Of a stretch of 64,000 nt of DNA, positions 35,281 to 46,539 are shown piece after piece. Under the pieces are notes generated by a model. It ran no database searches, was not told the DNA's origin, and saw only the letters and a program-made list of their open reading frames with translations. The position numbers and the translations under genes were made by a program. The first letter of the stretch is position 1. Each line of letters starts with the position of its first letter. Source of the stretch: Clavulina sp. PMI_390 (Eukaryota; Basidiomycota; Agaricomycetes; Cantharellales; Hydnaceae); NCBI GenBank assembly GCA_015039315.1, contig WIDE01000001.1, positions 829,282-893,281 of the forward strand, written 5' to 3'.

Positions 35281-35544
35281 ATGCCAACGAGTCGTGGAGC
35301 AGTCCCAGAACAGGCCCAAGCTGCATTGTTGGCGAATAGATCCCCTCGGGAGAGACTAGAGCGTGCACAAAAGTCTCTGTTGCTTGCTAATGATCGGATC
35401 GGCGAATGGCATCAGGCACGGAATAAAGCCATAAATGCCCAGCTAGAGGTAGAATCTGCTCTTCGAGATGCGGAACAAGCTCGCTCGGGCGCAGAGTATG
35501 CACAGGGGTGGGCCGATCCAGGGTTGCTAGTGGTGAAGAGTTAG
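35281..35544 (+). CDS. Possible small coiled-coil protein (hypothetical)
   Basis: This is an uninterrupted 87-codon frame from an ATG. The middle is helical and rich in Ala, Glu, Arg and Gln (RERLERAQKSLLLANDRIGE, then NAQLEVESALRDAEQARSGA), a pattern that suits a coiled coil. It lies between two real genes with space for its own promoter. I recognise no family, and a chance frame cannot be excluded. Confidence 0.35.
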   Translation: MPTSRGAVPEQAQAALLANRSPRERLERAQKSLLLANDRIGEWHQARNKAINAQLEVESALRDAEQARSGAEYAQGWADPGLLVVKS

Positions 35545-35804
35545 GGATTCGTCGTGATTCACTGACACTTATGCTACTATCACTCCCTCATAGTTTGAAG
35601 CTATGATCGATTCGAAATAATAATATTGCTATGCTTCTAGCCTATTCATAAGATTGTCCCAGTATTCCTTACTCGCCAGCACTAGCTATATACAAGTTCG
35701 AGAGTGACATATTGGCGAGGTGTTTTGTGAGTTGAAATGGACGGAGATTGCCTGGCGCCTAACCGGTGCCGCACACCAACAACCACCAACAAGTGACCCC
35801 AAAT

Positions 35805-36140
35805 ATGTCGGCCGTGAGCGCACCGTCACGCCATGCCGTTCTATCGCTCTATGCGAATATGCTAAGAACGTCGAGATCGTTCGCATCCTATAACTTCCGA
35901 ACGTACTTCGTCAGAAATACAAGGGTCAAATTCCGAGCAGCCGCCACCGAAACAGATCCACAGCGAATTCAGTCCTTTTACGACCAAATGACCAACGAGC
36001 TGGCTGTATTGAAGCGCTCTGCCGTCGTAAATAGGCTTTTCGAAGGCCCCAAGCTCGTGGTAGAGAAGCCGAGGGTAACCGTCGGTGGTGGTGGTGCTGG
36101 AATGGAAGCTGCCACTGGAGGTGCCGGCCAGCCAATCTAA
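35805..36140 (+). CDS. ISD11: LYR-family Fe-S assembly factor ISD11 (LYRM4)
   Basis: This single-exon gene runs from the ATG at 35805 to TAA at 36138-36140, 111 residues. The core VLSLYANMLRTSRSFASYNF and RTYFVRNTRVKFR matches ISD11 closely, including the FxxYNFRxYxxRxxRxxFR helix. The later part is ELAVLKRSAVVNRLFEGPKL and VVEKP. ISD11 binds and stabilises the cysteine desulfurase Nfs1 in the mitochondrial matrix, together with acyl carrier protein, for Fe-S cluster synthesis. The LYR motif reads LYA here. The Gly-rich C-terminal tail is an extension. The first residues are Ser/Ala/Arg-rich and may help mitochondrial import. Confidence 0.9.
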   Translation: MSAVSAPSRHAVLSLYANMLRTSRSFASYNFRTYFVRNTRVKFRAAATETDPQRIQSFYDQMTNELAVLKRSAVVNRLFEGPKLVVEKPRVTVGGGGAGMEAATGGAGQPI

Positions 36141-37131
36141 ATTGTATGCATCCCTTACCTGGGCTTCTTGACGTTGTTCATCGGTCTCTGACATTTCTTC
36201 GTGCAATACCCAACTCTTGATGCTTCCAGATCCTGCGTCATTGCCCTCCTATCTATCATGGCATCCCACTCCACATACCTATCCACTAGGGTTAATTTTG
36301 TATTACCACTACGCGCATAAGATTGACGAAATCCATATTGCATCTTACTCTCTCATCGATGAAATGCTTCTCTCCTCTCGCTAACTCATTAAAAGTATGC
36401 TCAGAGCAGACCTGAAACTGCTTGGTGCTGGATATGTCAGCCTCCACGATCCTTCGCACAGATGGACTTTGTCTCAGCTCTGCAATGAGCACCTCTTGAC
36501 AGCAACTCTTTGAATAAAGCGCATCTGCAGCTCAGCTATCCTCAGCCCAAATTCTCGAACAGTCTCATGCTCATCCCTCGCTGTGGATATTTTGGGATTC
36601 AGCATCATCAGACAATTAATCGGGACAGGTGTTCAAACGTCAAAACATGTTATAAGTTCGTAAGCTCTACGTCGTGAATGCGCGAGTAAGGCTACAGAGG
36701 ATATTGAGAGTCCGGGTACGCAACGAAACAGGCAACAAAAGCCAGATAATGAGAGTGAAAGGTCCCACAAAGGACCGCCAGTCCTGGCTGGGTTCGAAGA
36801 ATAAACAAGGGGACAGGGAGCAGGGAGGCATTGGTCGATACAGTAAGTCCGGAGACAGATTTGGAAGGCAGCGCAGATGAGACATGAAAACACAACGGTC
36901 AGGAGGATGATTTTGGCTCAGATCCACGCCATAAGTCAATGAGGAGAATGAGGAGATGATGCCGAGAAAAAAAGACGAACGATATGTGTGGGTATTGTGA
37001 GAGAGGAAACGGGGAGGATGCAAATACTTAGAGCGGATTCGCGGCCCAAAAACAAAAAGCGAAACAAACAAAATACGAAAGGGGTCAAGATGGGGGGATT
37101 GCGTTGAGGCGCCCGATTGGGATTGGGGGAC
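36141..37131. other. Convergent intergenic region
   Basis: This 1 kb holds the 3' flanks of ISD11 and of the DUF6534 gene, plus the frame-broken fragment listed separately at 36292-36637. The rest shows no coding pattern. Confidence 0.4.
36292..36637 (-). pseudogene. Possible frame-broken gene fragment with helical coding pattern
   Basis: On the minus strand a frame starting at an ATG near 36608 reads LRIAELQMRFIQR and then loses coding character. From about 36500 a second frame, shifted by one or two bases, continues VLIAELRQSPSVRRIVEADI and ends at 36292. Both parts are charged and helical, and they would form one helical protein if the frame had not shifted near TTCAAAGAGTTGCTGTC. No intron of normal size fits in the gap. 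I do not recognise the family. It could be a decayed small gene, a sequencing error or chance. Confidence 0.3.
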
Positions 37132-38807
37132 TTAACGTCCAGGGTAGAAGTCAACAGCCTCGCCAATCTGGCTGAGGCGGTCAGGGTTGCTCATACCCCT
37201 CGCCATGGGCACACCCGCAAAGACAGCAGGAGCCGGCGTGGCAATGACGATGCGGCGGCCATCAGCACCAGGAAGCGCGGCGACAAGCTCGGACTTTGTC
37301 TCATATGCACCACGAGGCTGAACAAGCGAAGTGCTTGATTGAGCATTGATAGAGGGTTGCTGCTCGTACTCGAGGATGGAAGCAACATCATCAGAGGTGA
37401 GGGAGTCGGCGGACTTGCGGCGAGGATCGGTCGACGCGGGACGGAGGCCAAGCTCAAGATCGTAGTCGGTCTGGGTGCGAGTGCTCTTCTGGACAAGGAT
37501 CTTCTCATTCAAACCCAAGCCGAATGAAGACTGAAGAACAATAAAAGAAAGGAGTGCGGCGATTAGACGGGATGCTCAAAGAACAAAAAGGGGAAGAGGC
37601 ATATACTCACCCGCTTGGTAGAACGAGAGTCAATAGTAGTCGCGCCAGTAGAGCGGCCAGAGAACCCAAGCTTGGACTTGATCAGAGACATGATAGTAAT
37701 GGGACCATCGGAGAGACGAGAAGCCCCGGCGAGGGTGTTCGGATTAGCACCACCGCCGAAGAGGGGATCACGGCAGTTGAGCATCGCAAGCAAGGACTGT
37801 GAAAAGGCGATTAGTCGAGCAAATTCCGAAAGTCGCAAGGGATCTGGGACATACGTTGGAGTACAGTCTGCCCAAAACGACGCAGAACACAAGGTGCCGG
37901 TTATCATGGTAGGAATAAATGAGAGCGAGCTTGATCGCGGCGCACAAAACGGGGACAGCGGCAGACTCGACGCTGAGTCGGATCAAGCGCAGCACAACGC
38001 TGTCGGTATCCTTGAAACCAGTCTGCGACTGCCACAGGATGCGGACAAGCGTGCCGCAGATCAAGATATCAGCGATGATAGAGCCGACAAGCCAGAATCC
38101 AGGGAGGAATTCTCGGATGTAGCGGAACCCCTTGCTCTCGATTGCCTTTAGTAAGAAGAATGGCCTCAGTTGTTGGATACAGGCTAGATGAGCATACTAG
38201 GCTTACCAAGGCGCCAGTCACGATAGAGAAAGCGCATTGCGCGAGGGTGATGACGGCGATGATGATAGGCATGGTGTAGTTCCTGCTAAGCTTCCAGATA
38301 CGGAAGACAAAGAACAGTTGGACAAGACATGACACTAGATTGTTCGCTCAATCAGTTCACTGGCTGGCGTTGCATAGGCCAAGGAGCGCGCTTACCGACT
38401 CCCGACCCAACTGGGACCATGGCCCAAGTCCAGGGAAGGTTGTGAATTACGTTCACATCACCCCAGTTCCCAACGAGTACTGCCCAACCGGAGTGCGTGA
38501 TGCAGCCCATGAAGAACGAGTCAAGCACAAGGACTGTATACACGAGAACCTTGATGTATGTAAGGTCTTTGGGGAAGCGGAGGGTGTAGATGTAGATCTG
38601 CAGGAGAAGGACACCGAATAGTGCCCAGTTGAAGCATTGGGCGAGGAACTGTGCGAGAGATAATCAAGCAATTAGTTGGAGTGGAAGCAATAGTAGAAAG
38701 AAAAGCTGATAGGGGGATTCGATACGTACGAATGGTCCAAGAACGGTGGAAACATCGATGACCTCAGATGGGAGAACCCCATAAGGAAGGGTAATGTGTT
38801 CAGTCAT
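37132..38807 (-). CDS. DUF6534-type seven-span membrane protein
   Basis: The start is the ATG at 38805-38807 (MTEHITLPYGVLPSEVIDVS). Six or seven short exons give membrane spans in the family's usual order: CFNWALFGVLLLQIYIYTLR, VLVYTVLVLDSFFMGCITHS, QLFFVFRIWKLSRNYTMPII, AVITLAQCAFSIVTGALV, GFWLVGSIIADILICGTLVR and VESAAVPVLCAAIKLALIYS. The RFPKDLTYIKVLVY segment after the first spans is typical of the Agaricomycete DUF6534 family. The C-terminal 180 residues are cytosolic-looking, with a KSADSLTSDDVASILEYE stretch, and end VDFYPGR. The function of the family is not known; the layout resembles a receptor. The stop is TAA at 37132-37134. Confidence 0.85.
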
Positions 38808-39950
38808 GGCTACCGTCGTCCAAGGATACAAAGAGAGTGAAGAAAGGGTAGCGAGGGGAACGGGAACGAAACCGAAGGGAAGGAGGAGGGGATGGAACGA
38901 TGGTGACGAAAATGGACTCGCTATGTACTTCGCGGGCGCTGACAGTGGCGGCGTCGTGGGGGAGGAGCGGAGATAACGGACAACGACAAAACACAATTGT
39001 TCCTTGCTAATGGACCGAGTAGTCCACGTGTGACGAATGTGAGAGAGGAGGTCGGAGGTAAAAGCGCCCATTCGCGGGTCTAAGGCCCACAAACCGTTCT
39101 AACTGCGCGATTGTCCTAGGGGCTTCTTACTGACTCATACTCTTACAATAACGGACAAAACAGGCTCGGCGATAAACAAGGGGCTAAATCAGGAACAGAT
39201 AGAAGGAGTTTGCGATCACAAGCAACTTGGGAGCTTCGGGATCTCAGGGAGCGTCATAGACAATAGATGTTCATTGAGCAGGAGAGTTAGAGTGGGCGAG
39301 TCAGCCCTGCAGACAAAAAGATGGAGCTAACGTTTCTCTGAGGAATCAAGGAATACAAAGGTAAAACAGATCGTTTGAAGGAAGGGATGCGTCTCTCGAG
39401 GTCAACAATTGCTTGATAGCAGGGTCGTCAGAAACACGAGGGAATCACGTGACTCTAGTCTTGTTTTGCCCCATGCCCTTTTGCCATCACAATCATACTC
39501 AGTATCGCAGCCCACCCAGGATGAAAGCAAGCCGAAAGCAATGGAATAGATAATATGTATATATTTAGCAACTACACAGGCAGCACAGAAAAGGATCCAC
39601 AAGACAACACTTCCTGCGTGAAGTTTACGAGCAGCTTCAAAGCCGAGTCCGTATACGTGTAAAAAAGAGCTGGCAGGAGCACAAACACCCAAAGGGTGAG
39701 GACAGCTGAGCCGGAACATGGAAGAAACATACTGGTGATGTTGCATGAGACAGTTAAAAGAGCGGACGCGTCGAGAGGGGGTGACGCTGAGAGGATCAGG
39801 AACAGAACAGGGATGTTATGACAATCCACAGGCAGACAAAAGAAAACGGAAACACAAAAAGAGAAACAAGTCGAAACGGGTCACAAGCAGGGCTGGGTCT
39901 CTATCGCTTCACCAGCGACCACGTCCACCACGTTGACAGGACTGACACAT
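38808..39950. other. Intergenic region
   Basis: This is the promoter of the DUF6534 gene and the 3' flank of the Mid2-like gene. Open frames on both strands, including a hydrophobic minus-strand one near 39400-39830, have no start context or domain and are left out. Confidence 0.45.
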
Positions 39951-41880
39951 CTAGTACGCGTGCCTTCTCGCGGAGGCAGCGCCTTCGGCACGAGCAGTTG
40001 CGAGAGCAGAAACCCCAGCAGGGTGGCTTGAGCTCGTCCTCCCCAGGATGATGGAATCATCATCATTTGTTGGGCCATGCTCTTCCACATCATAGTCATC
40101 GCGGATGATATCCTCGTACTCGTCCTCTTCATCGCGATCTGGTTGGCCGAACGTCATTCCGGCGCGTGACTTGGTGGAGACAGAACGGCGCGGGGCGGAG
40201 TACGCACTCGGACTAGTGGACACGTCATTCAGGTTTGTAGTCGAGTTAGCATCGGCGTATGGGTCCTGAGAATGGGCGAAGGGATCATTGGAGAGGAACT
40301 GGTCATTGCTTTGGTGGGTCTTCGGGGTTGTCTTGTAGCCAGTGGCCCATTCGTTACGGGCATTCTCCTGCGCACGGGGAGTCGCACGCTGGGGCTGGGA
40401 TGGTGCTGCTGCTGGCGCGTTATACTCCTGAGCATGGTACTCTTGCGCGTATCCACCATTATGGTACTGGTACTGCTGTTGTTGTCCATACTCGTGCTCG
40501 TTGTATCCCTGGCCTTGCGCTTGGTACTGCGCATCATAGCTAGCACTGTACGCATTGTAATCATCGTACCCTTCACCGCCAGTAGCGACGAATTCATCGT
40601 TCACGGGGGCCACTCCATGGTTATGGGAATGTCCATCATCGGAGCGTTTCAAGCTCTTGGAGCGACCCACGCCTGCCATGTTATTCCCATTCGCGTAGGG
40701 ATGGCCGATCACGCTCTCTCGGATCGTATCCACTGGGACCATGGGCGCCTGGTGGAGCGAACCCATGGAAGGTGAGCGCATGGGAATGTGATCGCGGTGC
40801 TCCAAGGTAGCGCTAGAGAGGTTGGCAGCCCCAGCGTAGTAGTCACCTCCCGCGCCGTGATTCATACCAGGCGCAAAGGACATCTCAGCTGTCAAAATGA
40901 GTGAGATGAGCGATTCTGGCAACAAAGATAGATAGTCGAAAGTAAATATACGTACCAAATTCCTCATCGCGCCGACTTCTCTTCCTCCCGAACAAATGGA
41001 AGCTCTTCCTCCGTGAAGTCAAGAAGACACAGGCCAGCAAGCTACAGGCGAAAAGACCAGCAACAACTGACAGAGGGACATGAGCTAATTGCGTCTCCTA
41101 ACTAATTGGAAAACCAAACTTACTTGAAACGGCAGCAATAGCACCGGTATTGTGGGCGAAACTAAGCAATGGCCAGTTAGGGTAAGATCAGGAGCTCCAC
41201 TTCGTAAGGAGAAGAAGAACGAACCCAGAGTTGTTGGCTTTCTGCGTTTGAGAACCGAGAACGGCGGTGATTGTCTCCAAATTGCCATTTGAATTGGTCG
41301 TAGTGTAGTATGTGGTGAACGAAGTAGTAAGGGTGCTAGAGACACTTTGGGTGGTGGGAAGAGATTCAGTGCCTGTGCTGGTGGTGGTAGTGAGCTGATT
41401 CGTCATGGTTGTGGGAAGACTGTTCGTTGTCGAGGTAGGCTGGGAGCTCGTTGACGAGGTCTTGGTGGTCGATTGCTTGGAGGTGGTGGACTCGGTAGAT
41501 TTGGAGGTTGTATGGGTAGCAGTCGTCTTTGTGGTGCTGGTCGCGGATGCATGCGTCTCGCTATAGGAAAAGAGTCGGCATAGGTAGGCAGGGTGAGACA
41601 TGGTACGGACCTGGTCGAGGTATGGGTGGTCGACTGAGCAGAAGAAGTCTTAGTGGTAGTATGGGTGGCCACTGTTGACGTCTTGGAAGGGCTCGTGGTG
41701 TCAGAAGGGGAGGCCTGAGAGCCAGATGGTCTAAAATCATGCAGTACGTCTCAGTTGGCAACGGGCTTAATATCAATCGGACGCGGGCACATACGAGTTT
41801 GAAGCGTCTAGCGAAACGATGAAATCAATTTTGAGTTCAACCAGTCAGCATATAGGGGGTTGGAGCTCACTTTCGGCCAT
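39951..41880 (-). CDS. Mid2/Wsc-like single-pass surface protein with mucin ectodomain and long cytosolic tail
   Basis: The start is taken as the ATG at 41878-41880; two tiny exons (MAE, then NASNS) lead into a long Ser/Thr stalk (THTTTKTSSAQSTTHTSTR and on). One membrane span follows (VVAGLFACSLLACVFLT) and is closed by the basic stop-transfer SRRKSFHLFGRKRSRRDEE. The cytosolic part of 330 residues is Gln/Tyr-rich (EYGQQQQYQYHNGGYAQE) with an acidic DRDEEDEYEDIIRDDYD segment and ends SARRHAY. The layout is that of fungal cell-wall stress sensors. No signal peptide is visible with this start, a feature seen in many fungal Mid2-like proteins, though an unseen upstream exon is also possible. 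Function is inferred from layout only. Confidence 0.75.
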
Positions 41881-43505
41881 GATAAAGGTCTAGGTGGGTT
41901 TTGCGGTGATGGAATACAGACAAGGGCACAGACGATTCAGAGCAAAGAGAAAGAGGGGAGAATGAATGACAAGGACTAAGGAGCCGTCCTGTAGCTGTTG
42001 AAGATGTTAATAGCGCGAACGCCAAGGGACAAAGCACAGAAGAAGGAGGAAAGACCAAGAGGATCGGTCGTGGGGAGGAAAACACAGACAAACAAACTTG
42101 AACGTAAGCGCTGTTGCCAATTTTGCCACGCCGTGCAACCAAGGCAACACGTGGTGGACGATCCATCTGACAGTCATGATTTTTAATTCAAGCTTATCCC
42201 GAATAGGATCTTGGCATTCATATCTGAAACGTTTTCTGTACCTTGACCCTTGAACCAACGATCTAGTTGAAGAGAAGAGCAGGTTCGCGGCATGAAACTA
42301 ACTATAGTAGCAACAAGCAAATCATCATGGAAGCTTTCAGTGGGAAATAGTACGGTTCCGCTGGAACGGTTCTTGTCGCCAACTGTCAGTTGAAGTGTTG
42401 GCGTCACCGCGGTTATGACCGCAGCCCACTGACAGGGCGGAAAGAAGTCCCAAAGGCTGGCCGCTAGCGGCTAGACTTTGAACGATACTCTATTGATCCG
42501 TTAACGGATCCTCCTTGTCCTTGACCCGAAGTCTGGGGTTCACCTCAGGCGTCCAAGTTCTTTAGCGTCAAACAGGGTTGAAAGGCTGCTTTAAAGGCCA
42601 GTCATTAGCCAAGTAGTCATACGTATAAGTTATGTCGTCTAACCATTCTTGTTCAGTCGTTGTCCACATCCAAATGTGGCTGGTGTCGGAAGGTTGAGCC
42701 GGACACGATGGGTGTCTGGTTCAGAGTGATTCCCGCTCAAGCCATCCATTTTAGGCTGACTGCAGGCCATCGCTGGCCACAATTGATGAGAATATGGTCG
42801 TGGAGTCATTGAACGACTCGTTGACTCGTTTGCTTTGCTCATTACATCACTTCATGAATTCCTCATAAGTTAGTAGCACCTAAGAGGATCGTTTCCGGCA
42901 GCTGAGCCACCATGCTCATGAGTATGAGCATGCAGCCACCCCATCTTCTACACAGTTGTTGCTACCTCTTGCATACCGCTCGTGCGCAGTAGCTCAATGA
43001 ATGTACCGATCACAAAGCATCTCTGATTATTATACATGATTATCTCCCAGTCGGTAGTTCATGTCGCCGAGGAGAGAAAATAGCAAGCGGCTTTTCAATC
43101 GTCGTCGGTCGTACATGTGTAATTGATCGTCCAGTGGCAGAAGCAGCATAAAAGCTCGATACACGAGGGAGTTCGAGGATTAGGTCATGACTCTTGAGAC
43201 AAAAACACCATGACGCAGCTGCGTGATATATAGCAGCTGCAGATCCTCGAGGGCAGGAATTTCCTCGGTGGAGAGTCCGGAGTAAAACGAGGAGGCCGCG
43301 GCGTGCGGGGCTGGGCGAAAATTCCGTCACAGCATTGGTCACATCGTGACACCGACTCCAAATCTCCCGAAACCTGGCCGCCACCTGCTACGACACTGCC
43401 TCATCGGACAGAGCAATTAACCACACGGATACCCTCCTCAAATACCCCTTACGACCTCCCATGATATCTTGTTAATACTAAAGACACCCAATCTGAATAC
43501 CTACG
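41881..43505. other. Long divergent intergenic region
   Basis: This 1.6 kb separates two genes that face away from each other and holds both promoters. It contains the inverted repeat at 42911-42932 and a possible broken coding fragment at about 43040-43384. No intact gene is seen. Confidence 0.4.
42911..42932. repeat. Short inverted repeat
   Basis: CATGCTCAT and ATGAGCATG are perfect 9-base arms around GAGT. The position is intergenic. It could be a paired binding site or chance. Confidence 0.5.
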
Positions 43506-46500
43506 ATGGCTGATGATGAAGCGTTTGGAGTCGTCTACCTCATTGAAACGGCCCACCAATTCTGGTCCGGTGAGTAGAACCGATTCTAAGCATTCACTCG
43601 ATGCGTACTAACTAGCTGGTTGCCCTAGAACTCGAGGATATCTTGACGTTGCCACTGGATGCTACCTTGCTGTACATCGACTCCCAGTTGAGAAGTTTTG
43701 TCAAGTTTTGTGCTCGTTATCACGGTATGTTATTAGAACTGGACACAGCATAGAGGTGTTATATCGTACTAAAACGTTGTAAAACTCTCCCAAGAACGTT
43801 ACCTTTCTACCCCCGCCCAGCTAGAACACGCTGTTGAGCTCTTGTTCTCCTCCGACTTCTTCTCTTTCCACTCCGATCGTGCTTGTCATATCCTTGTTGA
43901 AGATGCTAAACTCGAAACGGATCCACACGTCCTCTTCATCCTCTACACCATATTCCTCGCACGAGGCCGCGACCACCTAAACTTCTTCCGTTCGCATGCG
44001 ACATGGGAGCCTATCATCCCCATCTTGATGGACCATGTTATCTTCGAGTTCCAAGCAGACGCCATGTCGGACTTCATCGAAAGCAGGATTCGGTTTTTGG
44101 CAATTGAAATGTTATTCCAATTGTGTCGCCTGCAAAAGCTGACTGGTGCACAGCTTCGTGAGTCTTCACTCTTATTTGTGTTTGCACCCCCTGTGGCAAA
44201 ACAATATTTCCATGTTCTGATGTCCTTCGACCCGTCACGCGTGCCTTTCACTCGAACCTAGGTGTATTCACGGATTCATTTATCGACGACCTGTTCGATC
44301 TTGTTGAGAATTCGCGGTCGAACGAGATTCTTGGATACTCAGTCATTCGCTTTTTGGTCTGTGAGCTCCCACCAAGTACCCCTGGTTCTACCCTCTCAAC
44401 GCCCCGTTCCATTTTTCATAATATTAGGTTTGCCTTAATGAACAGTTTATGGTAGCTTCAGTTCCAACAGCGAAGGCACGCAGCCACCATTCCAAGAGAT
44501 CATCGACCGACCAGCCTTCGACTAGTGGGACCCAATCTTCGGTCGCTACTAATAGTGTGTTAAATGTCCTAATGCTTCGGTTGAATAATAGCAAGACATT
44601 TGGCGAGAACTTGATTTTTATGTTGAACCGAGCTGGTAAGCATACCTTCCATTTCCTAACCTCGAAATGCGGTACCTTGACTGACCTTTCTCCTTCGATA
44701 TCAGATGATACGCCCGAGGACCAAGCTCTTCAGATGCTTATTCTAAAGATGCTTTATCTCTTGTTCACGACTCCTGGAACGCAAGAGTATTTCTACACGA
44801 ACGATTTGCGCGTGCTGGTCGATGTTTTCATCCGAGAATTGATCAACATGTCGGACGAAAATGAATCGGTGGGTCTTGTTGCCTGCCATCATTACTTCAA
44901 AGGAACAACACTGACTATGCATTGCTTACAGCTCAAGCACACCTATCTCCGCGTTCTCTCCCCCCTCCTCAATAACACCCAATTGAAGGACGACCCTTAT
45001 AAACCTGACATGGTGTTTCAAACACTTCAGAACTTCACCGCGTATGCCCACATCCGAGAGGTCGATGCTACTACCAGACGCCTTGTTGATCGATGCCTCA
45101 GTGGTGATTGGTGCAAAGGCCTGAGCGTCGCTGCACCGCCCACAGCAAGTTTATATGGTCTTGCTCCTCCTTCGCCATTAAATGGCCTCAAGTTAGGGGA
45201 GGGAAAAACAAACGACTCCCCTTCGTTGGTCGTCATCGCCGCCACACCTCCTGCTCCCATCACTCCGTCAACCGCCAGCATCGCTCCGCCCTCTCCCGCA
45301 CCCTCTACTCCTTCGAATGCGCCTGCAAGCACAGGCCTGCAACGCCAGCGCTCCCTTCAGCGAAGTGCCTCTGTCGAGATGCTCAACAACACTGCTATCA
45401 CTCCGCGCCCACGCAAAGCAAGTGACGACCACCTTCCTGTTCCATCCATTCTCGCAGGGCCAAGGCCATTTACTCCGAGCCCTCTTGGGCGACAGGCTTC
45501 GATCAAATCGAAGCGAGGACAAGGACTCACTGCCCACATGGCAAGCCTGAGCATCAGTTCGAGCGCGGGTGCAAGCGCCGCGCGCGGAATTGACTCTGAT
45601 AGTGAGATACCGTCTCCGTCAACTGTCACAGGAGGGCGGATGCGGGAGGGAAGCGTGGATAGCTACGGGAGCGAAACTCAGACCTTGACTGTTCCGAGGG
45701 GACTAGATGCTACTGTCGGGCTCATGACTCCTTCCCCGGCGTCCCCCTTGGCGCTACATTCCCCGGCGTCAGACGCAGCCGTAACTCACGAGGCTCCGCA
45801 TACAGGACTTGCACATCCTCGACCGCAACATCACCTGCGGCCCACCGTCAAACCCCCAATACGATCGCGCTCTGCGGATCCGATGTCAACTCCCCAATAT
45901 GACGAGCCTCCCCCGCCGTTACCCAGCACCTATATGTATCCTCATTTGCAATCCAGCACGCCTCCCATTCCTGAACACGCCTCCAGTGATTCCGGCCTTC
46001 AAAGACCGCGGTTATCCTCATCACCATCTAGTTCAACCTATCCTCCCACCGGGACGGTTTTAGCACCGCCAAGTTCGTCCAACTCTGCCCCCATCATCTC
46101 CACTGTACCCCTCTCGCGCGTGCGTACAAAGAGCCCGCCACCTCCACCTCCGCGTCGGCGTAAACCACCAGCCCCGCCCACTGCCATTTCGGTGCCCAAA
46201 GCAGGGTCAGGAGCTGTGTCACGAGGCATGGGAGGAGAGACGATTCACACTATCGCATCTGTGGGCTCGCCGTTCTCGCCGCCCGCTCTAGATAGAGACG
46301 ATGCTCGCCCCATTGGTCGAAGTGGTGGGACGAATGGTGCTCCGGCATCAGCCCTAACACAAACACAAGTGCCAGCAATGAAGGGTCGTGCAGGCTCGCC
46401 CATGAATGCGAGTACACTAGCGAGTTTGAGGGAGAAGAAGAAGAAGCAGGGGAGCGGAAGCAGTGGCGGTAGTGGGCCTCCTAGAGATGGGAACCCTAGT

Positions 46501-46539
46501 GCTGGGGGAGGAGTCTGGAGTGCCGTCAATGGAAGATGA
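43506..46539 (+). CDS. SPIN90/Ldb17/Dip1-type Arp2/3 activator (leucine-rich domain, Pro-rich tail)
   Basis: The start is the ATG at 43506 (MADDEAFGVVYLIETAHQFW). About eight exons build a helical, armadillo-like region: ELEDILTLPLDATLLYIDSQ, SFVKFCARYH, HILVEDAKLETDPHVLFILY, ESRIRFLAIEMLFQLCRLQ, then the most conserved block DDTPEDQALQMLILKMLYLL with GTQEYFYTNDLRVLVDVFIR and LKHTYLRVLSPLLNNTQL. That block identifies the SPIN90/Ldb17 leucine-rich domain. In fission yeast Dip1 this domain activates Arp2/3 without a preformed filament to seed endocytic actin. The last 500 residues are disordered with Pro runs and PPPPPPRRRKPPAPP, likely SH3 ligands for endocytic partners. The length of roughly 900 residues is ordinary for basidiomycetes. 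Confidence 0.88.

Noticed and set aside
39402..39829. Hydrophobic minus-strand frames that could be a small membrane protein
   Set aside because: Two overlapping frames, no clear start or splice signals, and the position is in the 3' flank of a real gene.
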